A stretch of 64,000 nt of DNA from Campylobacter subantarcticus LMG 24377 (GTDB lineage Bacteria; Campylobacterota; Campylobacteria; Campylobacterales; Campylobacteraceae), in the NCBI RefSeq assembly GCF_000816305.1, contig NZ_CP007773.1, positions 744,001 through 808,000 on the forward strand, read 5' to 3'. This document shows, one piece after another, positions 35,614 to 44,913 of this stretch (position 1 is the first letter of the stretch; each line of letters starts with the position of its first letter). The position numbers and the translations under genes were made by a program. The notes below the pieces were generated by a model. That model had not been told where the DNA came from. It made no database searches and worked only from the letters and a program-made list of their open reading frames with translations.

Positions 35614-36265
35614 AATTTTAAATCAAGATACCTTTTTTAGACTAGCACAAGGTTTAAAGGTTGCTTTAGAGCTTTCGTTAATTAGTGTTTTGATTTCACT
35701 CATAGGAGGAGTATTTTTTGGAATTTTAATGCATTCTAAAAATAAAATCCTTTATGTTTTTTGTCGTTTTATGCTTGAGTTTGTGCGTATTATGCCTTTG
35801 ATTGTTTGGCTTTTTATAGTGCATTTTGGTTTAGCAAAATGGTTTGGATGGCATTTGAGTGCTTTGGGTTCAAGTATTGTTGTTTTTAGTATTTGGGGTG
35901 TGTTTGAGATGATGGATTTAGTTAGATCATCTTTAGCGAGTATACCAAAACATCAGTATGAATCAGGATTTTCCTTAGGTTTTAATAAATTTGAAGTTTA
36001 TTTTTTTATCATTATACCTTTATCTTTAAGAAGATTGTTGCCAATGAGTATTAATCTTTTTACAAGAATTATTAAAAGTACTTCTGTAATTTATCTAATT
36101 GGCGGTATAGAGCTTATTAAGGTGGGTCAACAAGTGATCGAGCTTAATCTATTTCAAAATTCTCACACGTCTTTTGTGATTTATGGTTTGATTTTATTGA
36201 TTTATTTTATACTTTGTTATCCTTTATCGGTGTATTCAAAGTTTTTAGAGAAAAAATGGAGCTAA
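35606..36265 (+). CDS. Amino-acid ABC transporter permease (second)
   Basis: A 219-residue paralogue of the preceding permease with the same His/Glu/Gln/Arg-transporter membrane topology. The EAA-type loop is SGFSLGFNKFEVYFFIIIPLS (about 120-140), and FTRIIKSTSVIYLIGGIELIK follows in the position of the conserved IKETSL element. Two different permease genes next to one ATPase is the standard arrangement for polar amino-acid importers. It is followed 1 base later by the ATPase gene. Confidence 0.88.
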   Translation: MFEILNQDTFFRLAQGLKVALELSLISVLISLIGGVFFGILMHSKNKILYVFCRFMLEFVRIMPLIVWLFIVHFGLAKWFGWHLSALGSSIVVFSIWGVFEMMDLVRSSLASIPKHQYESGFSLGFNKFEVYFFIIIPLSLRRLLPMSINLFTRIIKSTSVIYLIGGIELIKVGQQVIELNLFQNSHTSFVIYGLILLIYFILCYPLSVYSKFLEKKWS

Positions 36266-36266
36266 T

Positions 36267-37004
36267 ATGAGCATTTTAAAAATACAAAATTTACAAAAAT
36301 ACTATGACAATCATCATGTTTTAAAAGATATAAATTTAGAAGTAAGTCAAAAAGAAGTAGTGGTGATACTTGGTCCAAGTGGTTGTGGGAAATCTACACT
36401 TTTAAGATGTATTAATGGTCTAGAAGAAATGGCTGATGGGACTATTTTGGTAGATGATGAAAAAATTGATAAAAATTATAAAAAATGGACTCAAATTCGC
36501 CAAAAAATAGGTATGGTATTTCAATCTTATGAGCTTTTTGATCATTTAAATGTTGAACAAAATATACTTTTAGGGCCTTTAAAGGTGCAAAAAAGAAACA
36601 AAGAAGAGGTTTTAGAAGAAGCTAGATACTGGCTTGATAGAGTAGGGCTTTTGTATAAATTAAAAGCTTATCCTAAAGAGTTAAGTGGTGGACAAAAACA
36701 GCGTATAGCTATAGTTAGAAGCCTTTGTATGAATCCTGAAATCATGCTTTTTGATGAAGTTACAGCAGCGCTTGACCCTGAAATTGTGCGTGAAGTTTTA
36801 GATGTGATTTTAAATTTAGCAAAAGATGGTATGACTATGCTTATAGTTACACATGAAATGGGTTTTGCAAGAGCGGTTGCTGATAAGATAGTTTTTATGG
36901 ATGAGGGAAAGATAGTCGAAATTTCAGATCCGAAGGAATTTTTTGAAAATCCAAAGACAGATCGTGCGAAAAAATTTCTCAATTTGTTCGATTTTCATCG
37001 TTGA
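36267..37004 (+). CDS. Amino-acid ABC transporter ATPase
   Basis: A 245-residue GlnQ/HisP-type ATPase. Walker A GPSGCGKST (about 36-44), Q-loop VFQSYELFDHL, signature LSGGQKQR (about 136-143), Walker B IMLFDEVTAALDP and switch His in VTHEMGFA are all intact. Walker B carries Val (DEVTAALDP) in place of the common Pro, as in many GlnQ homologues. It energises import through the two permeases just upstream. The binding protein gene cjaA follows after 76 bases containing a long AT hairpin. Confidence 0.92.
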   Translation: MSILKIQNLQKYYDNHHVLKDINLEVSQKEVVVILGPSGCGKSTLLRCINGLEEMADGTILVDDEKIDKNYKKWTQIRQKIGMVFQSYELFDHLNVEQNILLGPLKVQKRNKEEVLEEARYWLDRVGLLYKLKAYPKELSGGQKQRIAIVRSLCMNPEIMLFDEVTAALDPEIVREVLDVILNLAKDGMTMLIVTHEMGFARAVADKIVFMDEGKIVEISDPKEFFENPKTDRAKKFLNLFDFHR

Positions 37005-37040
37005 TATTATTTTTTTAAATATTTATTTAAAAAAATAATA
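37005..37040. repeat. Perfect 16-base AT-only inverted repeat between ABC ATPase and cjaA
   Basis: TATTATTTTTTTAAAT (37005-37020) pairs perfectly with ATTTAAAAAAATAATA (37025-37040) over a 4-base loop, immediately after the ATPase stop. It lacks G and C, so as RNA it is a weak terminator at best. It may be a processing or attenuation element giving different levels of permease and binding protein. Confidence 0.75.
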
Positions 37041-37080
37041 TAAGGTTTAAAAATTTAAATTTTTAACATAAGGATAAAAC

Positions 37081-37908
37081 ATGAAAAAAATTTTTCTTTT
37101 ATCATTTTTGATGACACTTTTTTTTAGTGCATGTTCAAATTCAAGCTCTAATGAAAATTCCATAGAAAAAATCAAACAGCAAGGTGTGATCCGCATAGGT
37201 GTATTCGGTGATAAACCTCCATTTGGTTACCTAGATGCACAAGGAAAAAATCAAGGTTATGATGTATATTTTGCTAAACGCATTACAAAAGAGCTTTTAG
37301 GAGATGAGTCTAAAGTGCAATTTGTTTTGGTTGAAGCAGCAAATAGGGTTGAGTTTTTAGAGTCAAATAAAGTAGATTTAATCTTAGCAAATTTTACAAA
37401 AACTCCAGAAAGAGAAGCTGTGGTTGATTTTGCACTACCTTACATGAAAGTAGCGCTTGGGGTTGTAGCTCCTAAAAATTCAGATATTAAAACTGTAGAT
37501 GATTTAAAAAATAAAACTTTAATCATCAATAAAGGCACCACAGCGGATGCGTATTTTACAAAAAACATGCCAGAAATTAAAACCATTAAATTTGATCAAA
37601 ATACAGAGACTTTTGCAGCTTTAATTGGAAAAAGAGGTGATGCATTAAGCCATGATAATGCATTGCTTTTTGCTTGGGCTAAAGAAAATCCAAATTTTGA
37701 AGTAGTGATTAAAGAACTTGGAAATCATGATGTTATAGCTCCTGCTGTAAAAAAAGGCGATGAAGCTATGCTGAAATTTATCAATGATTTGATTTTAAAA
37801 TTACAAAATGAGCAATTTTTCCACAAAGCTTATGATGAAACTTTAAAGCCATTCTTTAGCGATGATATAAAAGCTGATGATGTGGTAATTGAAGGTGGCA
37901 AAATTTAA
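37081..37908 (+). CDS. cjaA: CjaA-type solute-binding lipoprotein (cysteine binding)
   Basis: A 275-residue family 3 extracellular solute-binding protein. The lipobox FFSAC places the lipidated Cys at residue 18. The binding fold has GVIRIGVFGDKPPFGYLD at its start and INKGTTADAYF in the second lobe, and it ends with DDVVIEGGKI, which I recall in C. jejuni CjaA, a cysteine-binding, immunogenic lipoprotein. Here it lies directly after two permeases and an ATPase, completing an importer, and is followed by cjaB 2 bases later. The AAGGA site precedes ATG 37081. Confidence 0.88.
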   Translation: MKKIFLLSFLMTLFFSACSNSSSNENSIEKIKQQGVIRIGVFGDKPPFGYLDAQGKNQGYDVYFAKRITKELLGDESKVQFVLVEAANRVEFLESNKVDLILANFTKTPEREAVVDFALPYMKVALGVVAPKNSDIKTVDDLKNKTLIINKGTTADAYFTKNMPEIKTIKFDQNTETFAALIGKRGDALSHDNALLFAWAKENPNFEVVIKELGNHDVIAPAVKKGDEAMLKFINDLILKLQNEQFFHKAYDETLKPFFSDDIKADDVVIEGGKI

Positions 37909-37910
37909 TA

Positions 37911-39146
37911 ATGCAAAAAGCTTTTAAAAATACCATCTATGCTTCTTTAGGTGGTATTTTAGAATTTTATGATTTTGTTTTATTTATCTTCTTTGCAAGT
38001 GTTTTTGCAAAAATCTTCTTTCCTCAAAATGATGACTTTTGGCCTTTAGTGAATACTTATATTGCTTTTGGAGCAGGATACTTAGCTAGACCTTTTGGAG
38101 CTGTTATAATGGCACATTTTGCAGATACTAAAGGTCGAAAAAATGTTTTTTATATCAGCATGCTTTTGATGGTGATACCTAGTTTTATTTTAGCGTTTTT
38201 ACCGACATATGAAAGCATAGGTTTATTTACTACTTTTTGTCTTTTTGCGATACGAATTTCTCAGGGATTAGCCATTGGTGCTGAAGTAAGTGGAGCATGG
38301 ATTTTTGTGAGTGAGTTTGTAAGTAAAAAAAGGATAGGCTTAGCTCTTGGTTTTATTTCAGCGACTTTAACTTTAGGTTTATTGCTTGGAAATTTAGCTA
38401 CTTTGATGGTATATGAATTTTTTACCCAAGAAGAGGTAGAAGTTTATGCTTGGAGAATTCCTTTTATTATTGGAGGATTTTTTGGAATTTTGAGTTTATT
38501 TTTAAGAAATAAGCTAAGTGAAACTCCAGAATTTCAAAAACTCAAACAGTCTAAAACACTTTTGAAATTCCCACTTAAAAATGCGATAAAAACTCACAAG
38601 TTAAGCATGTTGGTTTGTATGCTTGAAACTATTGTATTGACGAGTGGGGTGGCAACTTTAATGATACTGCCTCAGTATTTTGAAGATTTATTAAATGTAA
38701 GTAAAAATACTACATTGTATTATCAAAATCTTGCCATTATTGCTGTGATTTTTGGCGCTTTGGTGCAAGGTTTTTTAAGTGATATTTTTGGTGCTTTTAA
38801 AACTTGTATAGTTTTTAGTGTTGCCTTGGGGTTATTTGGATTTTTATTTAGTTTTTATAATGATAATTTTATATATTTTTACTTATTAGCTTGTTTTGCG
38901 CAAGGTATTATAAGTTTTGCCCCTATTTTTATGACCCAAATTTTTAATGTAGAAATAAGATCAAGTGGACTTTCTTTTGCATATAATATCTCATATGCAT
39001 TGTTTGGATTTGTTACACCTTTATTGATCAATGCTATTTATAAAGAATATATGTTTGTTTATATGATTTTTGTGATGCTAGTAAGTTTTGTGAGTATGGT
39101 ATTGGTTTTTAAAATTTTAAAGAGTAGATCTTATAGTGCTTTGTAG
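37911..39146 (+). CDS. cjaB: MFS transporter CjaB (metabolite:H+ symporter family)
   Basis: A 411-residue, 12-helix transporter of the MHS branch of the major facilitator superfamily. The long loop 2-3 signature RPFGAVIMAHFADTKGRKN (about 62-80) and the N-terminal GGILEFYDFVLFIFFA are typical. Relatives move proline/betaine, ketoglutarate or shikimate; the substrate here is not known. It is 2 bases after cjaA, the same pairing as in C. jejuni. The last codons form one arm of a strong terminator. Confidence 0.88.
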   Translation: MQKAFKNTIYASLGGILEFYDFVLFIFFASVFAKIFFPQNDDFWPLVNTYIAFGAGYLARPFGAVIMAHFADTKGRKNVFYISMLLMVIPSFILAFLPTYESIGLFTTFCLFAIRISQGLAIGAEVSGAWIFVSEFVSKKRIGLALGFISATLTLGLLLGNLATLMVYEFFTQEEVEVYAWRIPFIIGGFFGILSLFLRNKLSETPEFQKLKQSKTLLKFPLKNAIKTHKLSMLVCMLETIVLTSGVATLMILPQYFEDLLNVSKNTTLYYQNLAIIAVIFGALVQGFLSDIFGAFKTCIVFSVALGLFGFLFSFYNDNFIYFYLLACFAQGIISFAPIFMTQIFNVEIRSSGLSFAYNISYALFGFVTPLLINAIYKEYMFVYMIFVMLVSFVSMVLVFKILKSRSYSAL

Positions 39147-39157
39147 CACTATAAGAT
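39128..39157 (+). terminator. Rho-independent terminator of cjaB
   Basis: ATCTTATAGTGCT (39128-39140) pairs perfectly with AGCACTATAAGAT (39145-39157) across TTGT, followed by T bases. The cjaB stop TAG (39144-39146) sits at the loop edge. The convergent autotransporter gene ends 2 bases beyond, so the hairpin may also act on the other strand. Confidence 0.85.
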
Positions 39158-39158
39158 T

Positions 39159-42100
39159 TTACCACCATAAACCTGCTTTTAAATAAACAGCATGTGATCT
39201 TGTTTTGGTATTGAAAACACCACCATAATTTAATGATAAGTCGATATTGTTTGCTATTGCATAAGAAAGTCCAACTTGGGTGTAGGTAAACCATTTTGCT
39301 GTAGAAATGTCTTCTTCGTTTTTGTAATCTGCTAGTTGTATAGTAGTGCTATCAGCATCATTATAAAGGTTGATCAAGCCGCCTACTGAAATAGTTGAGC
39401 GTACTTTATCACTCCATGGCTTTTGCCATTTTACTGCCATAGTGGTATCTAAAAAATTAATTTGTGATGCATAATAATGCTCTTTTAATCCATTGATATG
39501 TCTTATAGAGAAATTTTTAAAGCTCATACCTTGATAATTTAAACCAATCTCCGGCGAAAGCATTGAAATGTTTGCTGTGTCATAAAGGTTAACACCTATT
39601 TTGATATCACCACCATAGCTAAATGATTTAGAGTTTGATTTTGCTGATTCGGGTAGTAGTTTGTATTTTTTATCGATATCAATTTGAGTGTAGTCAAATT
39701 TAGTTCCAGCGCTTATAAAAAATTCTTTAATACCATCTCGTGCAAAAATATTATAATAGTTTAAACCACCATAATAAGTTGTATCATCAAAACTAAGTCT
39801 TTGTGTACTTTGAACTCTATCTGCGCCTTCATAGCCAAGATATACGCCTAGTATGCCATCATCGCTTGATAATTTTTTTTGAACCCCTGCTAAAATACCG
39901 CTAGTGTGGTTTTTGATTTCGCCTAGACTTGGGCTTATGTTGATGGTTGAGTAACTATGATAAGGAATGGCAAAGGTAAAATACTCGCTATCGTAGTTTT
40001 TGTGTGTTAGAAAAGTTTGATCAAGTTCGTTGATCAAGTCAGCGTTATTGCCATAACTTTCATTGTGTTTTGAGTTATTCATATTATCTACTTGGCTAAA
40101 ATCTGTTCCAAATGTTTTACCATTGATATCTTTTAGCATATTTGAGATATTGATCGCTCTTAATCTTGCAGAGTAGATAGATGATTTTATTAAGGTTTTA
40201 CCTGATGTTTCATTATTGTTTATCTTGACTTTATATTGTCCTTTTTCTCCAGTGCGAACAAAATCAAAAAGCCCTGTAATGTCTTCGAGGTTATTAATGG
40301 TAATACCTTGCCCGTTATTAACTTTATCACCTATGGCTTGTCCATTTTTATCTGCAACAAAGGTGTTAGAATCATACACCACATTAACTTTAGTTGTAGA
40401 GACAACAACTTTTTCTACATGAATTCCATTAATATCCCCATCAACGATAATGGAGTTTTCTTTTCTTTCTTCGTTTGTAGCATACTCTGTGTCATCAAAA
40501 AACCAACCTTTGATATTGGTAGTTGCACCTTTTTTGTTTTGAATATGATAACCATTGGTTTTACCTAAATTTCCATTAAAACCTTTATGGCTATTTGTTG
40601 GGGTTGGGGTGAAGTTGTTGATGTTTACTGTGCCTTCTTTATTAATAATACCACCTTTGATATTGCCATGGTTGGTAATGTTGATACTTCCACCCTCATT
40701 GTTAATGCTTGTTAAAATCGTGCCTGTATTTACAAATTCTTGGATGTTTCCTTTGCTTGTGATAGATTTAATGCTTCCACTATTTACAAGAGTATTCATA
40801 TCTCCATCAATACTAAAATCATTTTTAATCGTACCTGTGTTAACAAAATCTTGGATATTTCCTTTACTTACAACAGAGTTTATATTTCCTGCATTTGCAA
40901 AAGAAATCATGTTTCCATTAATGTTAAAATCATTTTCAATCGTGCCTGTATTTACAAATTCTTGGATGTTTCCTTTGCTTGTGATAGATTTAATGCTTCC
41001 ACTATTTACAAGAGTATTCATATCTCCATCAATACTAAAACCATTTTTAATCGTACCGGTGTTGGTAAAGTCTTTAGTATTTCCTTTGCTTGCAACAGAG
41101 TTTATATTTCCTGTATTTGCAAAAGAAATCATGTTTCCATTAATGTTAAAATCATTTTCAATCGTGCCTGTATTTACAAATTCTTGGATGTTTCCTTTGC
41201 TTGTGATGTCTTTGACATATCCTGTGTTTGCTAAGTAATTAACATTGCCTTGTTCTTGTATAGAAATACCTTCTTTAATAGTTCCATTGTTGATAATATT
41301 TTGCGTGTGAGAGTTTTTACCTAGATTGATATTTTTTTCGATTATGCCATCATTAATGATATTGGTGATTTTTGCATTGTTTTGAATGTTTTCTTTGATA
41401 GAGCCTATATTATGAATTGTATCTATAAAACCATCGTTTTTGATATGCCCTTTGATGGTTCCTTCATTGTATGCTAGGTAGATTGTGCCTTGATTTTCTA
41501 TAGATTTTAAGGAGGCTTTTTTGTTGTTGTGTATTGTAGAGATCATTGCTTCTTGGTTTGAGTTGAAAATACTTCCATTGATAGTAGAGTTGTTATAAAT
41601 TCCAGATTGCTCTCCTGATATTACACCTTGGTTGGAGATGTTACCATCAATTAGGTTATTGTTAAAAATACCATATTTTTTACCTAATATAGATGCATTG
41701 ATACCTAAAGAGATATTGCCATATATTTGACCGTTATTTAATATACCAGAGTGCTTTATGCCTTGTATGGAACCACTTTGTAGATCAATACTAGTTTTTT
41801 TGTTATTTTTATCGCCTATGATTGATTCGTTATTGATACCATTTTGACCACCTTGGATGAGTGAATTACCCTTAAGTGTGATATCTTTGATCGCTGTTGA
41901 TTTGCTTTTATCTTTACTTTTTTGAAGATAGATACCATTGGCATTTTCGCCTATGATATTTCCACTATTGATGATATTTTCGATATTAAATTTATCAGAT
42001 CCATTGCCGTTGCTTGCGATGTTAATCCCGTTGTTTTTTCCATAGATAAGATTTTCATTTTGGATAGATTTTATACTAGTTTCAAGATTATTTGTAGAAT

Positions 42101-43334
42101 CTTTATTGAACTTTAATTCTATACCATCTTTAGCACCGTGAATATTTCCTTTGTTATGGATATTATCTATACTAGCACCTGTATTGACGACAATAGCACT
42201 GTTTTTTATAGAGCTAATTTCGCCTGTATTGTCAATGGTATTGATACTTGAGTGAGTGTAGTAAAAATCGCTATATAAGCCTATACCTGCTTCTGTTGTT
42301 CCTTGTATGATCCCATTATTGCTAATTTGATCAATACTTCCACCATGGATGTATACGCCTTTAGCTCCTTTTATAATACCATTTGCTTGATTGATTATAC
42401 TATCTATTTTTGCTGTTTTTCCAGATACCTCAATGCCAGAGTGAGCATACCATGGACCTTGATACTCTCCTGTTCCTATAATCTGTCCTGAATTAACCAA
42501 ACTTCCAAGTTGAGACTTATCGGAGACTTTGATGCCATTTGCACCTTGTATTTTTCCTTGATTATTAAGATGATTAATTTTAGTATTTTCTTGTAGTTCA
42601 ATACCTACTTCATTTGTGATAATGTTTGCATTTTTATAGTTGATGATAGTATTTATTTGAGAATTTTCTCTATATAGCTTAATACCTTTCATGGCTTGAA
42701 TGTTTCCATGATTATGAATGTTATCAACTGTACTGTTGCTGTGTACCTCTATACCTGCGTGTTTGCCTTTTATATTGCCATGGTTGTTAATGGAACCTAC
42801 GCTAGAATTATTAGTAACATCTATACCGTATTTACCACCATGGATTAACCCATGGTTGTTAATGGTGTCAACTTTTGAGTTATGAGTGATATCAATAGCC
42901 ACTTCTTTATCACCTTTAATGGTGCCATTGTTGTTGATATTATTTACTGTTGAACCATTGGAAATTTCTATACCATCTTTTCTTCCAATGATAAAACTAT
43001 CGTATTTATTGTCAATATTTGTAACATGAGAATTGTTGTTGATACTGATACCATTTTTGTTACTTGAGAGTATTTTAGAGTTATTTTCTATACTAACACC
43101 AGTTTTTTTGTCAATGGTGATAGCATCACTGTTGCGTTTATCAACTTCTATGCTTCCATTGAACCCAATAATGATTTTTTGATTGTTGTCGGGTTTTATA
43201 GTAGAGGTGCATTTTTGATTAATGTCAATAATGCTGTTTGCAAAGCAAAGATCAATTGCATAAATATTATTTACCAATGCCATACTCAAAATTAGAACTG
43301 ATTTACGCTTTGATAAAATGTTGTAATTTTTCAT
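39159..43334 (-). CDS. Autotransporter adhesin-like protein with tandem repeats
   Basis: A 1391-residue type V secreted protein. The signal peptide is near residues 1-26 (KRKSVLILSMALVNNIYA). The passenger (about 30-920) is a predicted beta-solenoid of short repeats around INNHGNI, INNNGTI and IDNTGEI, including two and a half almost identical 74-residue units (see 40721-41208). The linker (about 925-1100) and C-terminal barrel (last 280 residues, ending GLWW) resemble those of the autotransporter at 17334, while the passenger does not align simply. The ATG has AAGGAAT upstream, and TATAAT lies on the minus strand at 43381-43386. No homopolymeric tract is seen at the 5' end, so unlike its paralogue it is not obviously phase variable. 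Confidence 0.85.
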   Translation of the reverse strand: MKNYNILSKRKSVLILSMALVNNIYAIDLCFANSIIDINQKCTSTIKPDNNQKIIIGFNGSIEVDKRNSDAITIDKKTGVSIENNSKILSSNKNGISINNNSHVTNIDNKYDSFIIGRKDGIEISNGSTVNNINNNGTIKGDKEVAIDITHNSKVDTINNHGLIHGGKYGIDVTNNSSVGSINNHGNIKGKHAGIEVHSNSTVDNIHNHGNIQAMKGIKLYRENSQINTIINYKNANIITNEVGIELQENTKINHLNNQGKIQGANGIKVSDKSQLGSLVNSGQIIGTGEYQGPWYAHSGIEVSGKTAKIDSIINQANGIIKGAKGVYIHGGSIDQISNNGIIQGTTEAGIGLYSDFYYTHSSINTIDNTGEISSIKNSAIVVNTGASIDNIHNKGNIHGAKDGIELKFNKDSTNNLETSIKSIQNENLIYGKNNGINIASNGNGSDKFNIENIINSGNIIGENANGIYLQKSKDKSKSTAIKDITLKGNSLIQGGQNGINNESIIGDKNNKKTSIDLQSGSIQGIKHSGILNNGQIYGNISLGINASILGKKYGIFNNNLIDGNISNQGVISGEQSGIYNNSTINGSIFNSNQEAMISTIHNNKKASLKSIENQGTIYLAYNEGTIKGHIKNDGFIDTIHNIGSIKENIQNNAKITNIINDGIIEKNINLGKNSHTQNIINNGTIKEGISIQEQGNVNYLANTGYVKDITSKGNIQEFVNTGTIENDFNINGNMISFANTGNINSVASKGNTKDFTNTGTIKNGFSIDGDMNTLVNSGSIKSITSKGNIQEFVNTGTIENDFNINGNMISFANAGNINSVVSKGNIQDFVNTGTIKNDFSIDGDMNTLVNSGSIKSITSKGNIQEFVNTGTILTSINNEGGSINITNHGNIKGGIINKEGTVNINNFTPTPTNSHKGFNGNLGKTNGYHIQNKKGATTNIKGWFFDDTEYATNEERKENSIIVDGDINGIHVEKVVVSTTKVNVVYDSNTFVADKNGQAIGDKVNNGQGITINNLEDITGLFDFVRTGEKGQYKVKINNNETSGKTLIKSSIYSARLRAINISNMLKDINGKTFGTDFSQVDNMNNSKHNESYGNNADLINELDQTFLTHKNYDSEYFTFAIPYHSYSTINISPSLGEIKNHTSGILAGVQKKLSSDDGILGVYLGYEGADRVQSTQRLSFDDTTYYGGLNYYNIFARDGIKEFFISAGTKFDYTQIDIDKKYKLLPESAKSNSKSFSYGGDIKIGVNLYDTANISMLSPEIGLNYQGMSFKNFSIRHINGLKEHYYASQINFLDTTMAVKWQKPWSDKVRSTISVGGLINLYNDADSTTIQLADYKNEEDISTAKWFTYTQVGLSYAIANNIDLSLNYGGVFNTKTRSHAVYLKAGLWW
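40721..41208 (-). repeat. 222-base in-frame tandem repeats in autotransporter passenger
   Basis: The unit is 222 bases (74 residues), with equivalent points at 40721, 40943 and 41165: two complete copies and about 44 bases of a third. Each unit encodes GNIQEFVNTGTIENDFNING at one end and NTLVNSGSIKSITSK at the other, itself made of four approximately 18-residue solenoid rungs. The copies differ at only a few positions, so they are recent and prone to copy-number change without a frameshift. Confidence 0.9.
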
Positions 43335-43468
43335 GTAAATATTCCTTAGTTTTTTAAAATTACTAAATTAAACTTTAATAATTATATAATAAATTTTATT
43401 AAAAGAATATTAGTGCTATTTTACAGTAAAAATACACTGGGATGAATTTTTATATAATTTAAATTTGC

Positions 43469-43474
43469 TATAAT
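43469..43474 (+). promoter_or_regulatory. Extended -10 promoter of the 43500 gene
   Basis: TATAAT (43469-43474), preceded by TGC, lies 25 bases before ATG 43500, which has a GAGGG ribosome site (43491-43495). A second TATAAT is at 43453-43458. It lies in the divergent gap with the autotransporter gene. Confidence 0.55.
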
Positions 43475-43499
43475 TATATTTTAAAAATTAGAGGGTTAT

Positions 43500-44906
43500 A
43501 TGAATAAGATTTTATTATTGGCTGATGGGGTTTTTGCTAAAGATTTTTTAAGAAAAATTCATAGCAATAAAACTTTCAAAGAATCTTTGAGTGTTGTTTA
43601 TTATAATGATGAAAGTGTGGATTTAGATTTAGAAAATGAGCAAATATCTTTTTATAAATTTGATCCTACGAGTTTAGTTAAATTAGAGAATTTATTAAAA
43701 GAAGATTTTTATCAAGCTATTATTTATATGCAAGAAGAAGTTGATATGCTAGCGTGTTATAGAAATTTAAGAAAACTACAACCAAGATTAAACATTGTCA
43801 TTATGGATCTGTGGAATACGCAAATTGATGATAATTTTTGTGAAGTGATTAATGTCTATGATACTTTAAGTATAAGACTTTCGGGTTGTTTAGATAACAT
43901 GCCTTCCATGGCGCAGTTTATAGGACTTGGGCAAGGTGAGATTATGGAGGTGAGAATTCCTGCAGGATCAAGCTTTGCTTACAGGCATATTAGCTCGATT
44001 AGCCAAAAACGCTTTAAAATCGCAATGGTTTATAGAAATAATGAATTTATCCTGGCAAAACCTGGAATTATTTTAATGCCAAATGATAGTATTTTAATCG
44101 TAGGTGATCCTAAGGTTTTACAAAGTGTTTTTACTAATGTTAAAACAAGTTTAGGACGCTTTCCATCGCCTTTTGGGGATAATATACTTTGTATTATAGA
44201 TATGAAAAAAATGAGTGAATTTGCTATAGAAAAGCTTATTTTTGCAAGCTTGCTTTTGCATGTAAGGATTAATAGTAAAAAGCTTTACTTTAAAGTGATT
44301 AATCCTACTTTAACTCCTATGTATTATAAACTTAAAGCCTTGCATAAAAATAGTACTGAAGTGATATTTGACTATGAAAGTAAAAATATAAAAAACATTA
44401 AACCTTTTGTGGAAAATACTAGCATAGGTTTGCTGGTGGTGGAAGATTATCTTTTTGAAAAAGAAAAAAGTTTTCTTTTTACTTTAAAAATTCCTGTGTT
44501 AAAAGCAGGTAAAGGGGATTTTGCGGACTTAAAATCATCGGTAGTTTTAAGCTCAAATTTTGAAGATGTAGAAGGGATTGCTTCGATTATGCTTGATTTT
44601 AATAAGCAAATTCAACTTGGACTTTCTCTGTATTATTATGCGTTAAAACTAAATAAAGCAGAAATTTTTGAATACCATCAATATTTTGAAAGCCTTTCAA
44701 AACTCCATGATGAAAAATTACTTTTAATAGAAGAAAAAGAGCACAACCCTATTAATAAATTTTCTTATAAACAAAATGTATTGCATTTTGTGCCATTTAA
44801 TGAAAAAATTTTAGGAAGTAATTTCAATAAAATTTTAAAAACAGATTTAAATACAATATATTATAAGATGAGTAAAAATTATCAATTATTTATACCATCG
44901 CTGTGA
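43500..44906 (+). CDS. COG3400-type protein with RCK_C (TrkA-C) domain
   Basis: A 468-residue cytoplasmic protein. The N-terminus ([18 protein letters not shown]) looks like a Rossmann-type TrkA-N fold but lacks a full GxGxxG dinucleotide motif. Residues about 150-215 form an RCK_C domain ([16 protein letters not shown] and [11 protein letters not shown]), a ligand-sensing module found on K+ channels and transporters. The C-terminal half is not recognised. It starts the aroB-mscS-like-mtaB-ftsH-like run. A role in ion or osmotic regulation with the MscS-like channel is possible but only inferred. Confidence 0.75.
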   Translation: MNKILLLADGVFAKDFLRKIHSNKTFKESLSVVYYNDESVDLDLENEQISFYKFDPTSLVKLENLLKEDFYQAIIYMQEEVDMLACYRNLRKLQPRLNIVIMDLWNTQIDDNFCEVINVYDTLSIRLSGCLDNMPSMAQFIGLGQGEIMEVRIPAGSSFAYRHISSISQKRFKIAMVYRNNEFILAKPGIILMPNDSILIVGDPKVLQSVFTNVKTSLGRFPSPFGDNILCIIDMKKMSEFAIEKLIFASLLLHVRINSKKLYFKVINPTLTPMYYKLKALHKNSTEVIFDYESKNIKNIKPFVENTSIGLLVVEDYLFEKEKSFLFTLKIPVLKAGKGDFADLKSSVVLSSNFEDVEGIASIMLDFNKQIQLGLSLYYYALKLNKAEIFEYHQYFESLSKLHDEKLLLIEEKEHNPINKFSYKQNVLHFVPFNEKILGSNFNKILKTDLNTIYYKMSKNYQLFIPSL

Positions 44907-44913
44907 GAAAACA

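Noticed and set aside
40721-41208. Regular repeats considered as a CRISPR-like array
   Set aside because: Units are 222 bases, tandem without unique spacers, and in frame in a coding gene; no cas genes are present.
40216-41238. Plus-strand open frames of up to 227 residues opposite the second autotransporter
   Set aside because: They are antisense shadows of the 222-base tandem repeats; composition and repetition follow the minus-strand gene, and there is no ribosome-binding site or recognisable domain.
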